In this document: piece after piece, positions 12,015-23,858 of the stretch
Layout: every line of letters starts with the position of its first letter
Numbering within the stretch: the stretch's first letter is position 1
Assembly (NCBI RefSeq): GCF_905475395.1
Contig: NC_058338.1
Span: forward strand, 98,193,435-98,257,434
Reading direction: 5' to 3'
Length of the DNA: 64,000 nucleotides
DNA from: Chrysoperla carnea
Lineage: Eukaryota; Arthropoda; Insecta; Neuroptera; Chrysopidae
Notes under the pieces: generated by a model
What the model was told of the DNA's origin: nothing
What the model saw: only the letters and a program-made list of their open reading frames with translations
Databases searched by the model: none
Position numbers and translations under genes: made by a program

Positions 12015-12275
12015 GAAAATGATTGTTTTTTCGAAAAAATGTTTCAAACAAAAGTTGTTTATTTTTATGTAAGGAACATTTTTTACATTTAAACTTTTGT
12101 TCTATCTCTTACCGTTTTTTCGAAAATTGCAATTTAATTTTTTACTTTATTTGCTTTTCACGGGAAAACAATTACCTTTACAAAAAAATTTTTCATACAG
12201 AATTGTTTAATTTTATGCAAGGAACATTTTTTGCATTTAAACTTTTGTTCTATCTCTTACAGTTTTTGCTATAAA
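12015..12275 (+). repeat. Two tandem fragments of the hairpin repeat family
   Basis: A block with AAAAAATGTTTCAAACAAAAG, AAGGAACATTTTTTACATTT and AAACTTTTGTTCTATCTCT occurs twice about 140 bases apart. It corresponds to the part of the family just before the central palindrome. The open frame across it is chance. Confidence 0.75.
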
Positions 12276-13717
12276 AGCAAATTAAAATTTTCCTAATTAA
12301 TGTAACATAATAATTTTAATATGTTTTCTACATGGTACTTTGAATTTCATAGGGTCTTATTATTTTATTTAATTTTTATAATATTTTAAGTTGGAAATAT
12401 TGAAATACACAATTAATTTTTGAATATTTATATAATATTTATTCAAATTTAATCAATATTTAATTAAAATTATATAAATAACAAATTTTTAAGCGTATTT
12501 AAGTTTTACCATACAAATTGTATAGGAAAAAAAACTAGCCTTCTGATTGGTTCATATTTTACCATGTATTTTTAAATAGGGAAAAAATGCACTTTTAATT
12601 AGCGAAATTTCCCATTTCCCGTTAAAAATTTTGATATTTGGTATTTTTTCTGGGGTATGATTTTTCTCTAATTTATTTTAATGAAAACCGCATCTTTCTA
12701 CCATTTCTCAGTTTTGCTGTGAATTTATGTCAGTCAGTAACAAAATTTCGGGGCGTGGCCGTTTTTTGACGCGTTATTGCTCGGAAACGATGAGAGCCGT
12801 GAACGTGAGCTTTGATTTACGGCGTCCCAGGGTATATATCTACTTAAGTTGAAAAGAGCAACATTATAGCTCAAGTAGTTTCTGAGATATAAGGGTGTGA
12901 AAAAGGGCTATTTTATGTCCTGTATATATAGTCACAACAAAAACATTCACATTTCACATATACATCATCATACATTACCCTTTCAATTTTCCATTTTACT
13001 TATCTACGCTCACGCACTGTTGTGCTATATGATAGGTTTACAAATCTTCAGTTTGTTTTTCTAGCAATAATTTTGAAAATTTTTCAAGATATCGCATTTT
13101 TTTCGGACACTTTTCGTAAAAACTTTCCTCCTCGTCGACGGACTTTGGTAGAGCGGCTTTTCGGGGCATAATCTCTTCGTGTAAACTTCAAGCGTTATAT
13201 TTTGAAAGTGTGCAATTTTTAAAATTTTGATATCGAAATCAGGCCTGGAAAAGAGTCCATTTTTTGGGATGCAGAAACACTTGATTTTAACGGTATCATA
13301 GCCATCGTTACACGAAAGATAACAATTGCAAATATTTTTTTTAATATAAAGTAAGTATTTGTTAGTAACGTGTGCAAGTTTCAGAGCTCTACGGGAGCTC
13401 TAAAACAATATTGTTTTTGAGGGTGTAACATAAAGATTTATTATTATTATAATCTGGTAAATAATTTTATTTTAATTTTAAGGGTAATATTTTATTATTA
13501 TTTGTTTCAGGGTGATGCGGTCTTTTTTCGGATTTTTGTAATTTATTTTTTTAATTTTAAGATTTTTTTATTTTAAGAGATTTAATGCTACTAAGAGGAT
13601 TGCCAAAGCAATCGAAACCGGTCTAGCTAATTAATAATAATTTTATAATCTAGCTAAATATTTTTATTGTGGGTCCTTAAAGGGATATATTTTAACAAAA
13701 TGAATCCTAATTTAGTT
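12276..13717. other. Intron 2 DNA, repeat-like but unclassified
   Basis: AT-rich. The stretch at about 12,730-12,930 is more GC-balanced (GGGGCGTGGCCGTTTTTTGA, GAAACGATGAGAGCCGTGAA) and reads like a dispersed non-coding repeat, but I see no second copy here. No exon evidence. Confidence 0.35.
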
Positions 13718-13918
13718 TTTTTGCATTGGACGTAAACTTTTTTTTTTAATCGCAAGAAAATCGTTTCTCAGACTTTTGCAAATTTTTTCGGTTAGTTTAC
13801 CCATTTATTGGGGGTAAAAAAAAAACGCTATATTTCTTGGCTTGTTTCCTTCGATAAAAACGTATTATTTGTTTTCTGATAGCAATTTTGCCACCCGTTT
13901 CGTAGATTAATTGGATTA
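13718..13918 (-). repeat. Inverted copy of the 8,248-8,475 repeat
   Basis: Reverse complement of the earlier repeat, recognisable from TTTTCTGATAGCAATTTTG and CGTAGATTAATTGGATTAGA. Diverged and non-coding; it lies about 250 bases downstream of Grd exon 2. Confidence 0.7.
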
Positions 13919-14165
13919 GAATTCGATAATAGAAGATGGCATTTGTGACATTATGGCACTGGAATCTTAATTGTACAACCCAATAAATTTAAAATTTGAC
14001 ATATGCGGTTCTTAGTGCATAATTTATACAGGTTTCCAAGCGTTTGAGGCTATGACGTTACCGTGTAATACAAGACATACCTATATATGTAAAATATATG
14101 TATATTAATTTCACATATATATATAATATTATGTAGGTATTTAAAATATAAGTACTTAATCTTAC

Positions 14166-14233
14166 CATATCAACTTCTGATATCGGTCCCATACTTCTAA
14201 CCATAATATCAACTTCTACAATTGCTGGAGGTC
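14166..14233 (-). CDS. Grd: Grd exon 2 (68-base exon of the extracellular domain)
   Basis: Minus-strand reading: acceptor TTTTAAG, 68 bases, then donor GTAAGA. It encodes, after completing a Gly codon, PP-A and IVEVDIMVRSMGPISEVDM, the first beta strands of the extracellular domain. The 68-base size is the classic size of this exon in GABA/glycine receptor genes. Exon 1 ends with one base of the Gly codon and this exon supplies two, and it ends in phase 0 into exon 3, so the three exons join without a frame break. It is too short to be found by ORF length; the call rests on phase, splice sites and family motif. Confidence 0.92.
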
Positions 14234-15540
14234 CTTAAAATGAATTCAATATTTTAATTAGAAACATATACTATATGTGGCAAATATTATTCATTTTCTA
14301 AATCATTCTAGAACTTATTATTTTAAATAACCCTTCTTTAGATATCATCATCATAATATTCTGTGTATATAATAGCGCCAACGAAAAAATACAGGATGCT
14401 CTAGAAATCTTTTGCTTAAGTAATTTAAAGGATATTTTCAGCTAAAAAATTTCTTGTTATTGGAATTTTTGTACTATTTAGTGTGTTTAGAATCAGTGCC
14501 GTCTAGTTTTCGAGGGAATGTAGTTGCGAAGCCCTAGGTACAGGATTATTGGGAGTCCGTGTAAGGAAATATTTGTAAATCCTTGTGTCGCATTTAGGAT
14601 ACTTTACCGATATCATCACCCATACAGGGTGATTCCATAGCTATACAATTATAAAACTAATTCCACTTATTATAAAATTATAAAACTTTTATATCTTGTG
14701 TGCTATGGAATGTAAAAACTGGACAAATTGATAATTTAATAGTGTTATGTATTCAAATATTTCAATAATCTTGTAATAATTTTGGGTAAAGATCAAAATA
14801 ATGACAAAATTACAAATGCGAATTCTGTCGTGAAAATGGGTATATGAGTATAAAAAATATTCTAAGCAACTTTTTCCAATCATTTTTTTGATACCTCTAA
14901 CCATGTGTTATTTAACGTGCATTATAACAATAAATAAAATAAATATTAAAATAACTATAAAAGCATTTTGCTTTAAATTTGGTTTTACAAAACGGTTGCC
15001 ATAAATCTGAAAAAACTTATTTGAGGAACTTGAAAATAGATAAAACCAATCCCCAAATGTCCGAAATGTGTCAAAAAATTTATAATTTTATTTTATGGCT
15101 ATTTTTACTAATAACCAAAATTTACAACTTTAGACCAAAAATCCCGTTTGAGATACAATATTTTCGTAAACGTTTCTCGACGATCACTGTCATATAAAAA
15201 TCGAATTTTGGAAATTTTTCAAGTAGATACACATCTTAGAGCATATTGTACATAAAGCTTATGATCTAAACTAATTAGAATCTAAATGGGAAAATACTAG
15301 TTGATATTTACGAATATAACCTACAATATCTCGATTCTCGTTTGTATGATATAATTCGCTTTCACCACTTTAGCGGCCCGTCGACCTTTAATGTTCCGCC
15401 TGACAAAGTTTGTCACAAATGCAGTAAGCGCTTATAATTTTTATTTAACGTATAATCCTAGACTTGAACAAATGATATCTAGCAAATGGTTATTTCTTAT
15501 TTAGTACAATGAAACTAAATATATAAAAAGAAAAAAGTCC
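14234..15540. other. Intron 1 DNA, nothing recognised
   Basis: AT-rich intron 1 of Grd. Short open frames at 14,689-14,904 and 14,979-15,197 have no recognisable domain. Confidence 0.4.
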
Positions 15541-15621
15541 CTCACGGGTAAACAATGATGTTTACGAAAAATTATTTCAAAGAAAAGTTGTTAATTTTTT
15601 TTATAAGGAATAACTTTTACG
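15541..15621 (+). repeat. Left part of a hairpin-family copy split by the RTE element
   Basis: Matches the family from CCTCACGGGTAAACA through ATAAGGAATAACTTTTACG. The last 13 bases (AATAACTTTTACG, 15,609-15,621) are the left target-site duplication of the RTE. The copy resumes at 18,574. Confidence 0.85.
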
Positions 15622-15816
15622 AACTCCGCGGGAAGTGGCTGCTCTCGAGCAAGTGCTTCTCCCAGTTCCAAGCCTGGATAAAGGAGGAGGGTTGTGCATT
15701 GGGTTAGCTTCCCGATCACGTAAAAAGAACTTCGGTCTAAATCGGCTGTGAATACAAAAAAACAAAATCCTCGGATGAAACGGACTGGATCTCACTGACG
15801 GCTCGGAAAACTCAAT

Positions 15817-17052
15817 TTGGACGTGAATAATGGACAACGGAAAGGATTTACTGCATCTGATTTACATCTTGGTACCTGGAACGTCAGAACCATGCTGCAA
15901 GCTAGCAAAATGAAGGAGGTAGCTGTCGAAATGCTCAAATACAAACTAGACTTGCAAGAAATCAGATGGAAAGCACAAGGGAGAATCGACAAGAAGGACT
16001 TCAGTCTCATCTTCAGTGGACCCGACTCAAAGACCGGTCAGTTGGGCACTGGATTTCTGATCAACAAGAAGGATAGTGAGGGATAGTGTACTTGAATACC
16101 AAACCGTGAATGATCGGATCTGTAAAATCAGAATTAAAGTTAAATTCCGGAATGTCTCAATTGTGGCAGCTCACGCCCCCACTGAAGAAAAACGCGACGA
16201 AGACAAAGAAAACTTCTACGACACTTGATGAAGTTGTAACCCAGATCCCGAGGTATGATCCTAGTGATGGGTGATTTCAACGCAAAAATCGGGAAACTGG
16301 AAAACCAGACGTATGTGGCAGGCCCGTTCACATTACATGATTTCAACAGTGATAATGGCGACTACCTAGCTGAGTTCGCGTCCCGTAACAAACTCTTCAT
16401 AAGGAGTACGTCATGTCATTTCAGCATAAAAACATACACATAGGAACGTGGATGATGCCCGGTGAAAATGCGGTCAACCAAATCGATCATGTGCTAGTTT
16501 CCAAAAGACACTACTCTTCAATAATGGACATCAGAGTATACCGTGGCCCAAACTGTGACTCAGATCACTATCTTATGAAAACTGTATTAAGAGAAAAATT
16601 ATCCACAGTCCAGACCCTCAAGAAAAACAAGAAGACAAAATGGGACACAAATAAGCTCAAAAAAGACAACAACGTCCTTGTAGCATATCAGGATGCCATT
16701 GAAAAAAAGCTTAACCTATCTGGCAGTAATAACAGAAAAATGGCACAAAACTAAGAACGCTGTTATTAATGCAGGAAGGGAAATCCTCGGTGAAGAAAAG
16801 AAGAAGCGCAATGGAAGCTGGTTTGATGAGGAATGCCAAGAAATCATCAGACAGAAAAATAAAGCCAGAGAAATCATGATTAACAGAAATACTCGAGGTA
16901 ACAGAGAAGCTTATGGTGATATGAGAAGAAAATCAAAGAAGATTCTGAAGAAGAAGAAAAGAGAAAGCCTAAATAAAGAAATACGCGGAATTGAAAATCT
17001 CAACCAAGAAGGTGAGGACAGGAAATTTTATGCAGCCATGAAGAACATCTGA
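15817..17052 (+). pseudogene. RTE endonuclease and linker, broken
   Basis: The endonuclease half of the RTE polyprotein. The first readable block (15,817-16,086) holds LGTWNVRTM and stops at a TAG. A second (16,255-16,443) has MGDFNAKIG and LHDFNSDNG; a third (16,413-16,754) has the NQIDHVL and DSDHYL catalytic region; a fourth (16,693-17,052) is the Lys/Glu-rich linker before the reverse transcriptase. At least three frame changes separate them. Key catalytic residues (Asn in GTWN, Asp/Asn in GDFN, Asp/His in SDH) are still visible, so decay is mainly by indels and stops. Confidence 0.88.
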
Positions 17053-18554
17053 TGGGCACTGCATTTCAAAGAGCTCCTGAACAAAGACAATTCACCAGAT
17101 GTTACCATTGTCGAAACCGCAACAATTGGAGAGAATGAGTACGATGCAATGCCTACTACCTGTGAAGTCCGGAAAGCAATACAGGGACTCAGAAACAACA
17201 GAGTGCCAGATGAAGACAACATTATTGCGGAACTTTTCAAATATGGAGGAAATCAATTAGAAGAAGTCATGCAAAAAATTATAGAGGATATATGGACGCA
17301 AAAAGAAATGTTCGATGCCTGGAAAACTGGAATCATTTGCCCCATACACAAAAAAGGCGACAAGACCATATGTAATAACTATAGGAGCATAACACAATTA
17401 AACACGACTATTAAATTACTCACAACCATACTTAATGATAGAATCAAGACTACAGCAAATACCAAGATTGGTGAATACCAATGTAGATTTCGGGAATCTA
17501 GGGGCACCACTGACCAACTTTTTGTTTTGAGACAGATATGAGAGAAAAGCTATGAGTATGAAATCGACCTGCATATCCTATTCGTTGATTACAAACAAGC
17601 ATTTGACAGCCTGATACTATCAAAACTCAAAAATGCACTCATAGCTATGATGACAATGTCCAACTCAAGAGCGAAGGTGAAAGTTGTCTGAGCGAGCCAT
17701 TCAACATATCGTCCGAAGTTGCAATGCAACCTATTGATCAGAGAGGAACCATCTTCAACAAGACCACCCAAATATGCGCATATGCGGACGATATTGCCAT
17801 AATAGCGAGAACTAAGGACCGTCTGACTGTTTTCAAGGAAATAGAAAAGAACGATAAAGAGCTAGGACTGAGGCAGCCGCACCCGATCGGAGGAAAGTCT
17901 AAGACCTTCAGATTGAAAATGTGATATTTAAAGGAGTCTCTTCATTCACCTATCTCGGAAAGCAGGTAAATAACGAAGGAAAAACTAGCACAGTGATAAA
18001 AGAAAGACTCCAGAGAGGCAATCCAGCATACTTTGCAAATGTTAAGCTCTTGAAAAGCAAGCTGATTATAAGAAAGACAAAGTTCAAAATATACAAGACT
18101 TTGGTTCGACCAGTAATAACCTATGGGAGCGAAAACTGGACACTGGACAGAAGATCAGGAGAAGATAAGAAGGTTCGTACGGAAAATAATCAGAAGAATC
18201 TATGTAGCGGTACAAATCAATGAGACAGAATGGCGTATCCGGAACAACAGGGAGATATTAGAAATCCTGGACGGTAAAGATATTGTTAAGTTTATCAAAT
18301 CCCGGACTCAAATCAAATCAAGACTCCGTTGGTTTGGGCACGTCCAGAGAATGGAAGACGCCAGGATGCCGAAGAAGATACTTAACGCCAAGATCTATGC
18401 TACCAGGAAGAGCCTCCTCTCCAGGCTCAGATGGATGGACCAGGTGCTGGATGATTTGAGGACAATGCAAGTCACTGGATGGGGAACCAAGACCCAGGAC
18501 CGCAACGTATGGAAGCGCATTGTGAAGGAGGCCAAGGCCCACGTCGGGCTGTAG
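17053..18554 (+). pseudogene. RTE reverse transcriptase and C-terminal domain, broken
   Basis: Blocks at 17,149-17,541, 17,548-17,640, 17,724-17,924, 17,921-18,223 and 18,123-18,554 form a reverse transcriptase with motif A (FVDYKQAFDS), the YADD box in AYADDIAIIA, SFTYLGKQV, RPVITYGSENWT and the terminal domain ending in HVGL. A deletion appears between motif A (about 17,640) and YADD (about 17,780): the expected block B (QGDPLSP-like) is absent, so catalysis would fail even without the stops. Confidence 0.88.
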
Positions 18555-18573
18555 CGCCTATTGTTGTTGTTGT

Positions 18574-18640
18574 AATAACTTTTACGCTTAAATTTTGTTC
18601 TTTCTCTGAAGGTGTACAAGATAAATACTTTTTCATTTGA
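18574..18640 (+). repeat. Right part of the hairpin-family copy split by the RTE
   Basis: Begins with the right target duplication and continues with CTTAAATTTTGTTCTTTCTC and GTGTACAAGAT, which is the family sequence that should follow 15,621. Joining the two parts at one duplication restores the family order. Confidence 0.85.
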
Positions 18641-20124
18641 TTAAATTAGCAAAAATTGCACCATTTGAAAATTGGCATATCTCGGTCAATTTTGAAGCTA
18701 AAAAGTCGAAAAATGAGCCCTATTAAATCAGCTGGAGCTTTTATTTGAAATTTTTTCTTAATTTGAAGCATACTTTTTTTTAATTTGTAAAAAACTGATG
18801 AAAACCTCCAACAACCCCTTAAAAAAGAGGGTTGAGCATCCCCCTGGGTGGCTTGGTACGAAAAGATGCAACACTTTTTTCTTTATTACCATGATTTTGT
18901 ATTTAATTTTGTTATGCTAATTTTATCTATTTTTTTAATGCAGAAAATTTCATTAAATACAAGGGAAATGATTAAATAGGTATTATTTACATCTTCAAAA
19001 TTTCACATCGTAAGAAAACAATGGATTGAGGGTTTAAAAAGACACAGCATAGAGCCAAAAAAAAAGAGTGCGAAATTTTCACGGTTTATCGTCATAATTT
19101 TAATATTATTCGATTTTCTATGGTCACTGTTGAGTTGGTTTATTTTATGTTGAACCTTACAAACAAAGAAAATAAATAATAATACATATATACTACATAT
19201 GTAATATTATTTACTCTCTTCGTTTGTAATGTCCAACATAAAATAAAACAAGTCTATTCACTTGCAATATTTAAAAAATATTATTGTTAAACTATTCATT
19301 TTAAAATGTTGATGTTTCTCTAATCAAATGATGATTAATTTTGATTAATTTATCACATTAGGTATAATCTATTATTCTATTTATGGGAGGAGGTGAGAAA
19401 AATGCTTGATGATTTATGAATTCAACACAAATAGAATAAATAATGTTGTTTTTAAAGGGTACCATAGATGTTTCATATTTTTATCATAGTTCATAGTATA
19501 ATCTTATTTTAAACACCAACATCAAATGACCACAAACAAATCTTGTAGAACTTGGCTCCCAGCTAAAATGCCTGAATTTTTCATATGTTGTTTTTATTAG
19601 TTTTATATGATTTAATAGTGTTTCCATGGTTACAATAAAAAAGCATAGCTACTGATTGAAATATTACTGTATTAGTAGCTAAAACGCGAAACAACCCCAA
19701 AACTTTTTATTTTCTTTCTTTGTGTATCTCTTAATTTATAAAGTTTATGTATTTGTCCTGGATCTAGAGGCTTTATGGCATTAACTTAAACGCGATAGAA
19801 GTGAAGTTTTCAATGGAAATATCCTTTTTAAGGAATCCCTTCCTTAATTATTTTCCCTGAATTCATTTTGACCTGTTTCTGCGTGACGTCTATCTGTGCG
19901 TACGTAATTTCAAAGTTTAGAGTTATATCCTACGTATCTCGTATAACTCTAAAACCGCCAGGCGTATTATATAGTAATTTTGAATTGAGAATTATCGTTT
20001 TTGACTACCTTTAAATCTAAGTGTCAACGAAGACTATTGGGCAACCTTTATTGTAACTGCTAACATTTATTCATCTTTAAGGCCATAAATATATAATAAA
20101 CTCATTTATATTATGCTTTGATAT
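18641..20124. other. Intron 1 DNA, nothing recognised
   Basis: AT-rich. A hairpin-like pair of blocks flanks 19,135-19,250 (TTTTATGTTGAACCTTACAAA and its near reverse complement), suggesting a small foldback. No exon evidence. Confidence 0.4.
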
Positions 20125-20945
20125 TATATCTGCTCTTGTGGAAATAAATTTCTTCTGGAACTCAGAATACTTTGTAATTCAGAAAAACATATGTGAAATA
20201 AAACTATTTCTGAAAAAGTCTGAAAACATTAAATTATTAATCAATCATTTAACGACAGATAAGATATTTTTTCCTAATTTCTGATCTTTTTTAAAGATTT
20301 AAAGAGGCTTTTGAATCTTAAAAGAGTGTCCTTAAAAACACTTTTTCTTAAATTTTCAAGATTTAAAAAATTATCGATTCAATTCAGCCTTTATGATACC
20401 ATAGATAGAGCACTGTAAAGCCGATTGAAGAATGATATAAACAAACAAAATATCATAGAACATATACTCTAATTTATATCATTCATAACTTTAGTTCATG
20501 GAAGAAATTCCCTTTTTTGCCATTTTATTATATGTTCTAAGATAATGTTTACCTCAACCGCCATTACAGTTCCTTATGTATGGTTTCTTGAAGTCCAAAT
20601 TGGATCGATAACATTATAAAATTTGAAAATTTCAGAAAAAGTATTTTTAAGGACACCCTTTTAATATTCAAAAGTCTTTTTAAATCTTTGCGAAAGATGA
20701 GACATTTGGAAAAAGTCTTATTTTGCCCCTTTAAGTTTTTTGAAAGTTTAGTAATCTGAATAATTATTCCGAAAAAGTCTCAATCTAATACTTAATGTTT
20801 TCAGACTTTTCCAGTGTTTTTTAGACTTTTTCAGAAATAGTTGTACTTCACATAACTTTTACACATTCACTTTTACTTTTTCTGAATTTCAAACTAAGTA
20901 TTTTGAGTTCTAGAATAGATTTTTTTCCACAAGGATGTTCTAGAA
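20125..20945. repeat. Old, diverged foldback element (about 820 bp)
   Basis: The left arm from TCTTGTGGAAATAAATTTC is repeated in reverse complement to about 20,940 (CCACAAGGATG end). Shared internal blocks include AACTATTTCTGAAAAAGTCT, TCTGAAAACATTAA and GTGTCCTTAAAAA. The arms carry many mismatches and indels, so this is older than the 8,524 and 3,713 foldbacks. Non-coding. Confidence 0.8.
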
Positions 20946-21535
20946 TAGGTGTATTAAATTATAGAAACGCCATTGAGAGCCTTTATAAATGTGATAAATG
21001 ATTGTGTTTTCTAAATACTTTTCAAATTATAATTATTTCTAAAAGCCTTCTTTATTCGAATGATAATAATTATTTCTTCTTTAAGAATGACTTGGAATTG
21101 TAAAAACCTCTTTGTGTCTTAAAAAAAATCTGTGAGAAAAATAACTCAAACTCTCGTTTTAAATTCAGTTCAGTATTGACTAAAATTAGTAAAAAGTATG
21201 ACGCATAAGTTCTATGGGAAATGACATTGTTCCAAGCTTTTTGAATAAATGGGCATAAAGAAAAATAATGAACAGTTTTGGAGTTATTATGTATTTTATG
21301 TATTTTTACCCGACTGTTAAAGAGTGGTTATGTTCTTGCGCATATTTTGTTTGTATGTTTGTATATTTGTTTGTAAATTTCTTTCTTATCTCGTATCTTC
21401 AAAACGGCTCAGAGGATTTCGACAGTTAACGTATATTAACGCTATATTCATCTTAAAAACCTAAGTGTTCTCAGATAGATGTGGTGAATTTTTAGCGCGA
21501 AATAGTGATACGTTAATATAATTAACCAACCCTAC
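20946..21535. other. Intron 1 DNA, nothing recognised
   Basis: AT-rich sequence with a TTTGTTTGTATGTTTGTATA tract at about 21,345 of the kind found in dispersed insect repeats. No gene. Confidence 0.35.
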
Positions 21536-22158
21536 CGAAGGGTGGAACAACGATTGGCACCCCGAGGAGGCTTATCGTTACTAACCCACCAGGAAGCAGA
21601 GACTCAGCCCAAGCGTACAGAAGAGTCTCGGAAGAGTAAGAGACTGCTCACAGAGTCCCCTGTGACGGACGATTTCCGCCTGACCTCGAAGGAATTCAAG
21701 AAGGCGAGGAGACAAAAGGGCAAAGAACTGAAGCGGCAAGGGGAAGGCACGCCCCAGACCACCAAAACTGCGTCCAAAAAACAAAGGAGCAGAAAAATCC
21801 GAAGACTCGTCAGCGCAAAACAGCGAGACCAACACGGCCCGACACTTTAGTTGTGAAGGCCAAGGAGGGTAACTCCTACGCTGACATCCTTAAGTCGCTG
21901 AAAAATGACTCAGAACTGAAGGAACTTGGAAATAGCGTAACCAAGGTCTACAAAGACACGAAGAAAAACCTGGTGCTGGTTCTAGACAAGAAGGCACACG
22001 GCAAAATGAGTGAATTACGCTCAACAGTCGAGAGGAAACTCCAGGACACGGCAGAAGTCATCAGTCGGATAGACATGATGGCCATCGAATTGAAGGACCT
22101 AGAGAACTGACGGCGGCTGAGGACATCTGCGAAGCCATCAAGTCGCAGATCGAAGAAT
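21536..22158 (+). pseudogene. R1-like LINE, ORF1 (Gag-like) 5' half
   Basis: A GC-richer block than its surroundings. It encodes a Lys/Arg-rich region with RLTSKEFKKARRQKGKELKR, an in-frame stop at 21,848, then EGNSYADILKSLKNDSELKE, VTKVYKDTKKNLVLVLDKK and VERKLQDTAEVISRIDMMAI. These are typical of the Gag-like ORF1 of R1-clade LINEs. After AEDICEAIKSQIEES (another frame, about 22,115-22,158) the match stops where the CR1-like element begins. ORF1 resumes at 26,930 with its zinc knuckles. Confidence 0.85.
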
Positions 22159-22477
22159 CAAAACTTATAACTCTTGAAAAATGGTGTGATGAATGGTGTT
22201 TGAATAAACAAATTAAATTTTAAATTATTGTGTATTGATAGTGATTATTGTTAATTATTGTTTATTAATAAATTTGTTAGTGATAGTGAATTTAGTTTCG
22301 TGATTTTGTATCGCTACTTAAAAATTGTGGTTCTCTCTTATTTTTTTTTTTTTAATAAAGTAAATTATTCTCAGTGACATTAAAAACAATTAGCCGACAT
22401 TGAAGAACAAAAGGTAGAAACAAACAATCTTTGTTCTGATAAACAATCATAGTCTTTATATTGGAATAGTTTATATA

Positions 22478-22559
22478 GAGGCTCAGTGGCTCAATTGGTT
22501 AACGTGTCTGTACTTTGTGTTTTTGTTTATAAAGTCAATGGTTGAAGTCTACCTCCGGA
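22478..22559 (+). other. tRNA-like sequence in the CR1-like 5' leader
   Basis: GGCTCAATTGGTTAA resembles a Pol III box A (D-arm) and GGTTGAAGTC is a poor box B, about 45 bases later. The arms do not form a clean cloverleaf. It may be an old tRNA-derived insertion or chance. It lies just upstream of the ORF1 ATG at 22,600. Confidence 0.25.
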
Positions 22560-22599
22560 AATCAAAAGTTTTAAATTTTATATTTCTGTTTTTGCAAAT

Positions 22600-23201
22600 A
22601 TGGCCATTGAACAAAAGTGCTGCAATTGTCAATTATTAATCTCTAATGAAGATTTAAATAAGGAAAACAAAATTTATAGCTGTGACGGCTGTGCAAGCTA
22701 TGTTCATGTCACTTGTGCTGGTCTGACTGTCACTGAAGCAAAATGCATGCTCCTTAAAAATCGCACCTTAAAGTTTCTCTGCAATGACTGCAATATCGGC
22801 CTTAAAGATTTACCAAGCCTTAAAAGACTCCTCATGGAATTGAAACAAGAAAAAAATGTAAATTTATCTTCTTGTTCTGGTGCTGAAAATATGGATTTGT
22901 TCTTTCAAGATAAAATAAGTACTGAAATGGAAGAAAGACAAGAAAGAAAGACTTTTTAATATTTTTTAATGTGCCGGAGTGTATGTCGGACATAAGTGAA
23001 GATAGGAAAAAGTTCGATGAAAATCATATTGAAAGTATAGTCAATTTAATTGGCGTTCTAATATCATCTATCATAACAATGTTTCGCTTGGGTAAACCTA
23101 TTATCAATAAGATTAGACCACTTAAAGTTATTTTTGAGCAAAAGAAGTATGCTTCACAGGGTTTTAGACATAGATCAAAACTTTTTGATAAACCTAATTT
23201 T
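22600..23201 (+). pseudogene. CR1-like ORF1 with PHD-type zinc finger, 5' part
   Basis: The ATG at 22,600 opens a frame with CCNCQLL, YSCDGCASYVHVTCAGLT and FLCNDCNIG, a C4-H-C3 spacing like PHD fingers found in ORF1 proteins of CR1-type LINEs, followed by a Lys/Glu-rich stretch. A stop occurs at 22,957; in a shifted frame the protein continues as KKFDENHIESIVNLIG and VIFEQKKYASQGFRHRSKLF up to the inserted repeat. After the repeat (from about 23,872) it goes on as MERELLNRLRAELEDRIKKG and TIKYFNQGHPRIVHKKN. ORF1 proteins bind nucleic acid during retrotransposition. Confidence 0.8.
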
Positions 23202-23858
23202 AACAAGTGAAAACAAACAATTGACTGAGTTAATTGTTGAAATACCATGTATTGGCAGTGTTGATAACTCTGCCACATTTCACATACGTACATATCTGAC
23301 ATGTTTAACTGATATTCTCATATAATGCGCAAGTGTTGATGCGCAGTCGTTTGTTTTTTTGACGTCACGTAAATAACAAAAGATATTCACTTTGATATTC
23401 CTATATTAATACATACTATAAAATTTGCACCTAATTAACGCCCTCGTGGGTAAACAGTGATGTTTACAAAAAAATGTTTCAAACAAAAATTTTAACATTT
23501 TTTACATTACAAGTAACATTTTTTACATTTAAACTTTTGTTCTATCTCTAACGGTTTACAAGATGGGTCCTACGGACCCGAGACCCAATTGACCTATGAT
23601 GCTCATTTACGAACTTGACCTCACTTTTTACGTCCTGAGTACGCTGTAAAAATTTCAGATCGATATCTTTTTTCGTTTTTGAGTTATCGTGTCCACAGAC
23701 GGACGGACGGACGGACGGACAATCGGAAATGGATTAATTAGATGATTCTATGAACACCTATACCAAAATTTTGTTCGTAGCATCAATATTTTTAAGCGTT
23801 ACAAACTTGGGACGAAACTTAATATACTATGTATATTTCATATATACATGGTATAAAA
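23202..23858 (+). repeat. Hairpin-family repeat, near-complete copy
   Basis: Starts AACAAGTGAAAACAAACAAT and ends ATATACATGGTATAAAAA. It includes ACGGTTTACAAGATGGGTCC, the palindrome GGGTCC-TAC-GGACCC at 23,565-23,579, TTTACGTCCTGAGTACGCTG, a (GGAC)n run, and TTTTTAAGCGTTACAAACTT. The block ATACCATGTAT near the start and TATACATGGTAT at the end are imperfect inverted repeats and may be the real termini. No coding capacity; class unknown. It splits ORF1 of the CR1-like LINE, so it is the youngest of three nested insertions. Confidence 0.88.

Larger units (their letters stand above)
15622..18573 (+). mobile_element. Full-span RTE-type LINE with 13-bp target-site duplication
   Basis: It runs from a GC-richer 5' leader to a short (TTG)n tail and is bounded by the direct repeat AATAACTTTTACG (15,609-15,621 and 18,574-18,586). 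In order it encodes an apurinic-like endonuclease (LGTWNVRTM near 15,875, MGDFNAKIG near 16,265, a DSDHY motif near 16,560) and a reverse transcriptase (PIHKKGDK near 17,345, FVDYKQAFD near 17,585, YADD near 17,780). A C-terminal WFGHVQRMED and VWKRIVKEAKAHVGL ends at 18,554. Stops and shifts break it, for example near 16,086, 16,346, 16,443, 16,754, 17,052, 17,541 and 17,924, so it is dead. Length (about 2.95 kb) suits RTE. It lies antisense in Grd intron 1. Confidence 0.93.

Noticed and set aside
12023..12274. Phe/Leu-rich 83-residue frame
   Set aside because: It runs through two tandem fragments of a non-coding repeat family whose other copies are not open in this frame.
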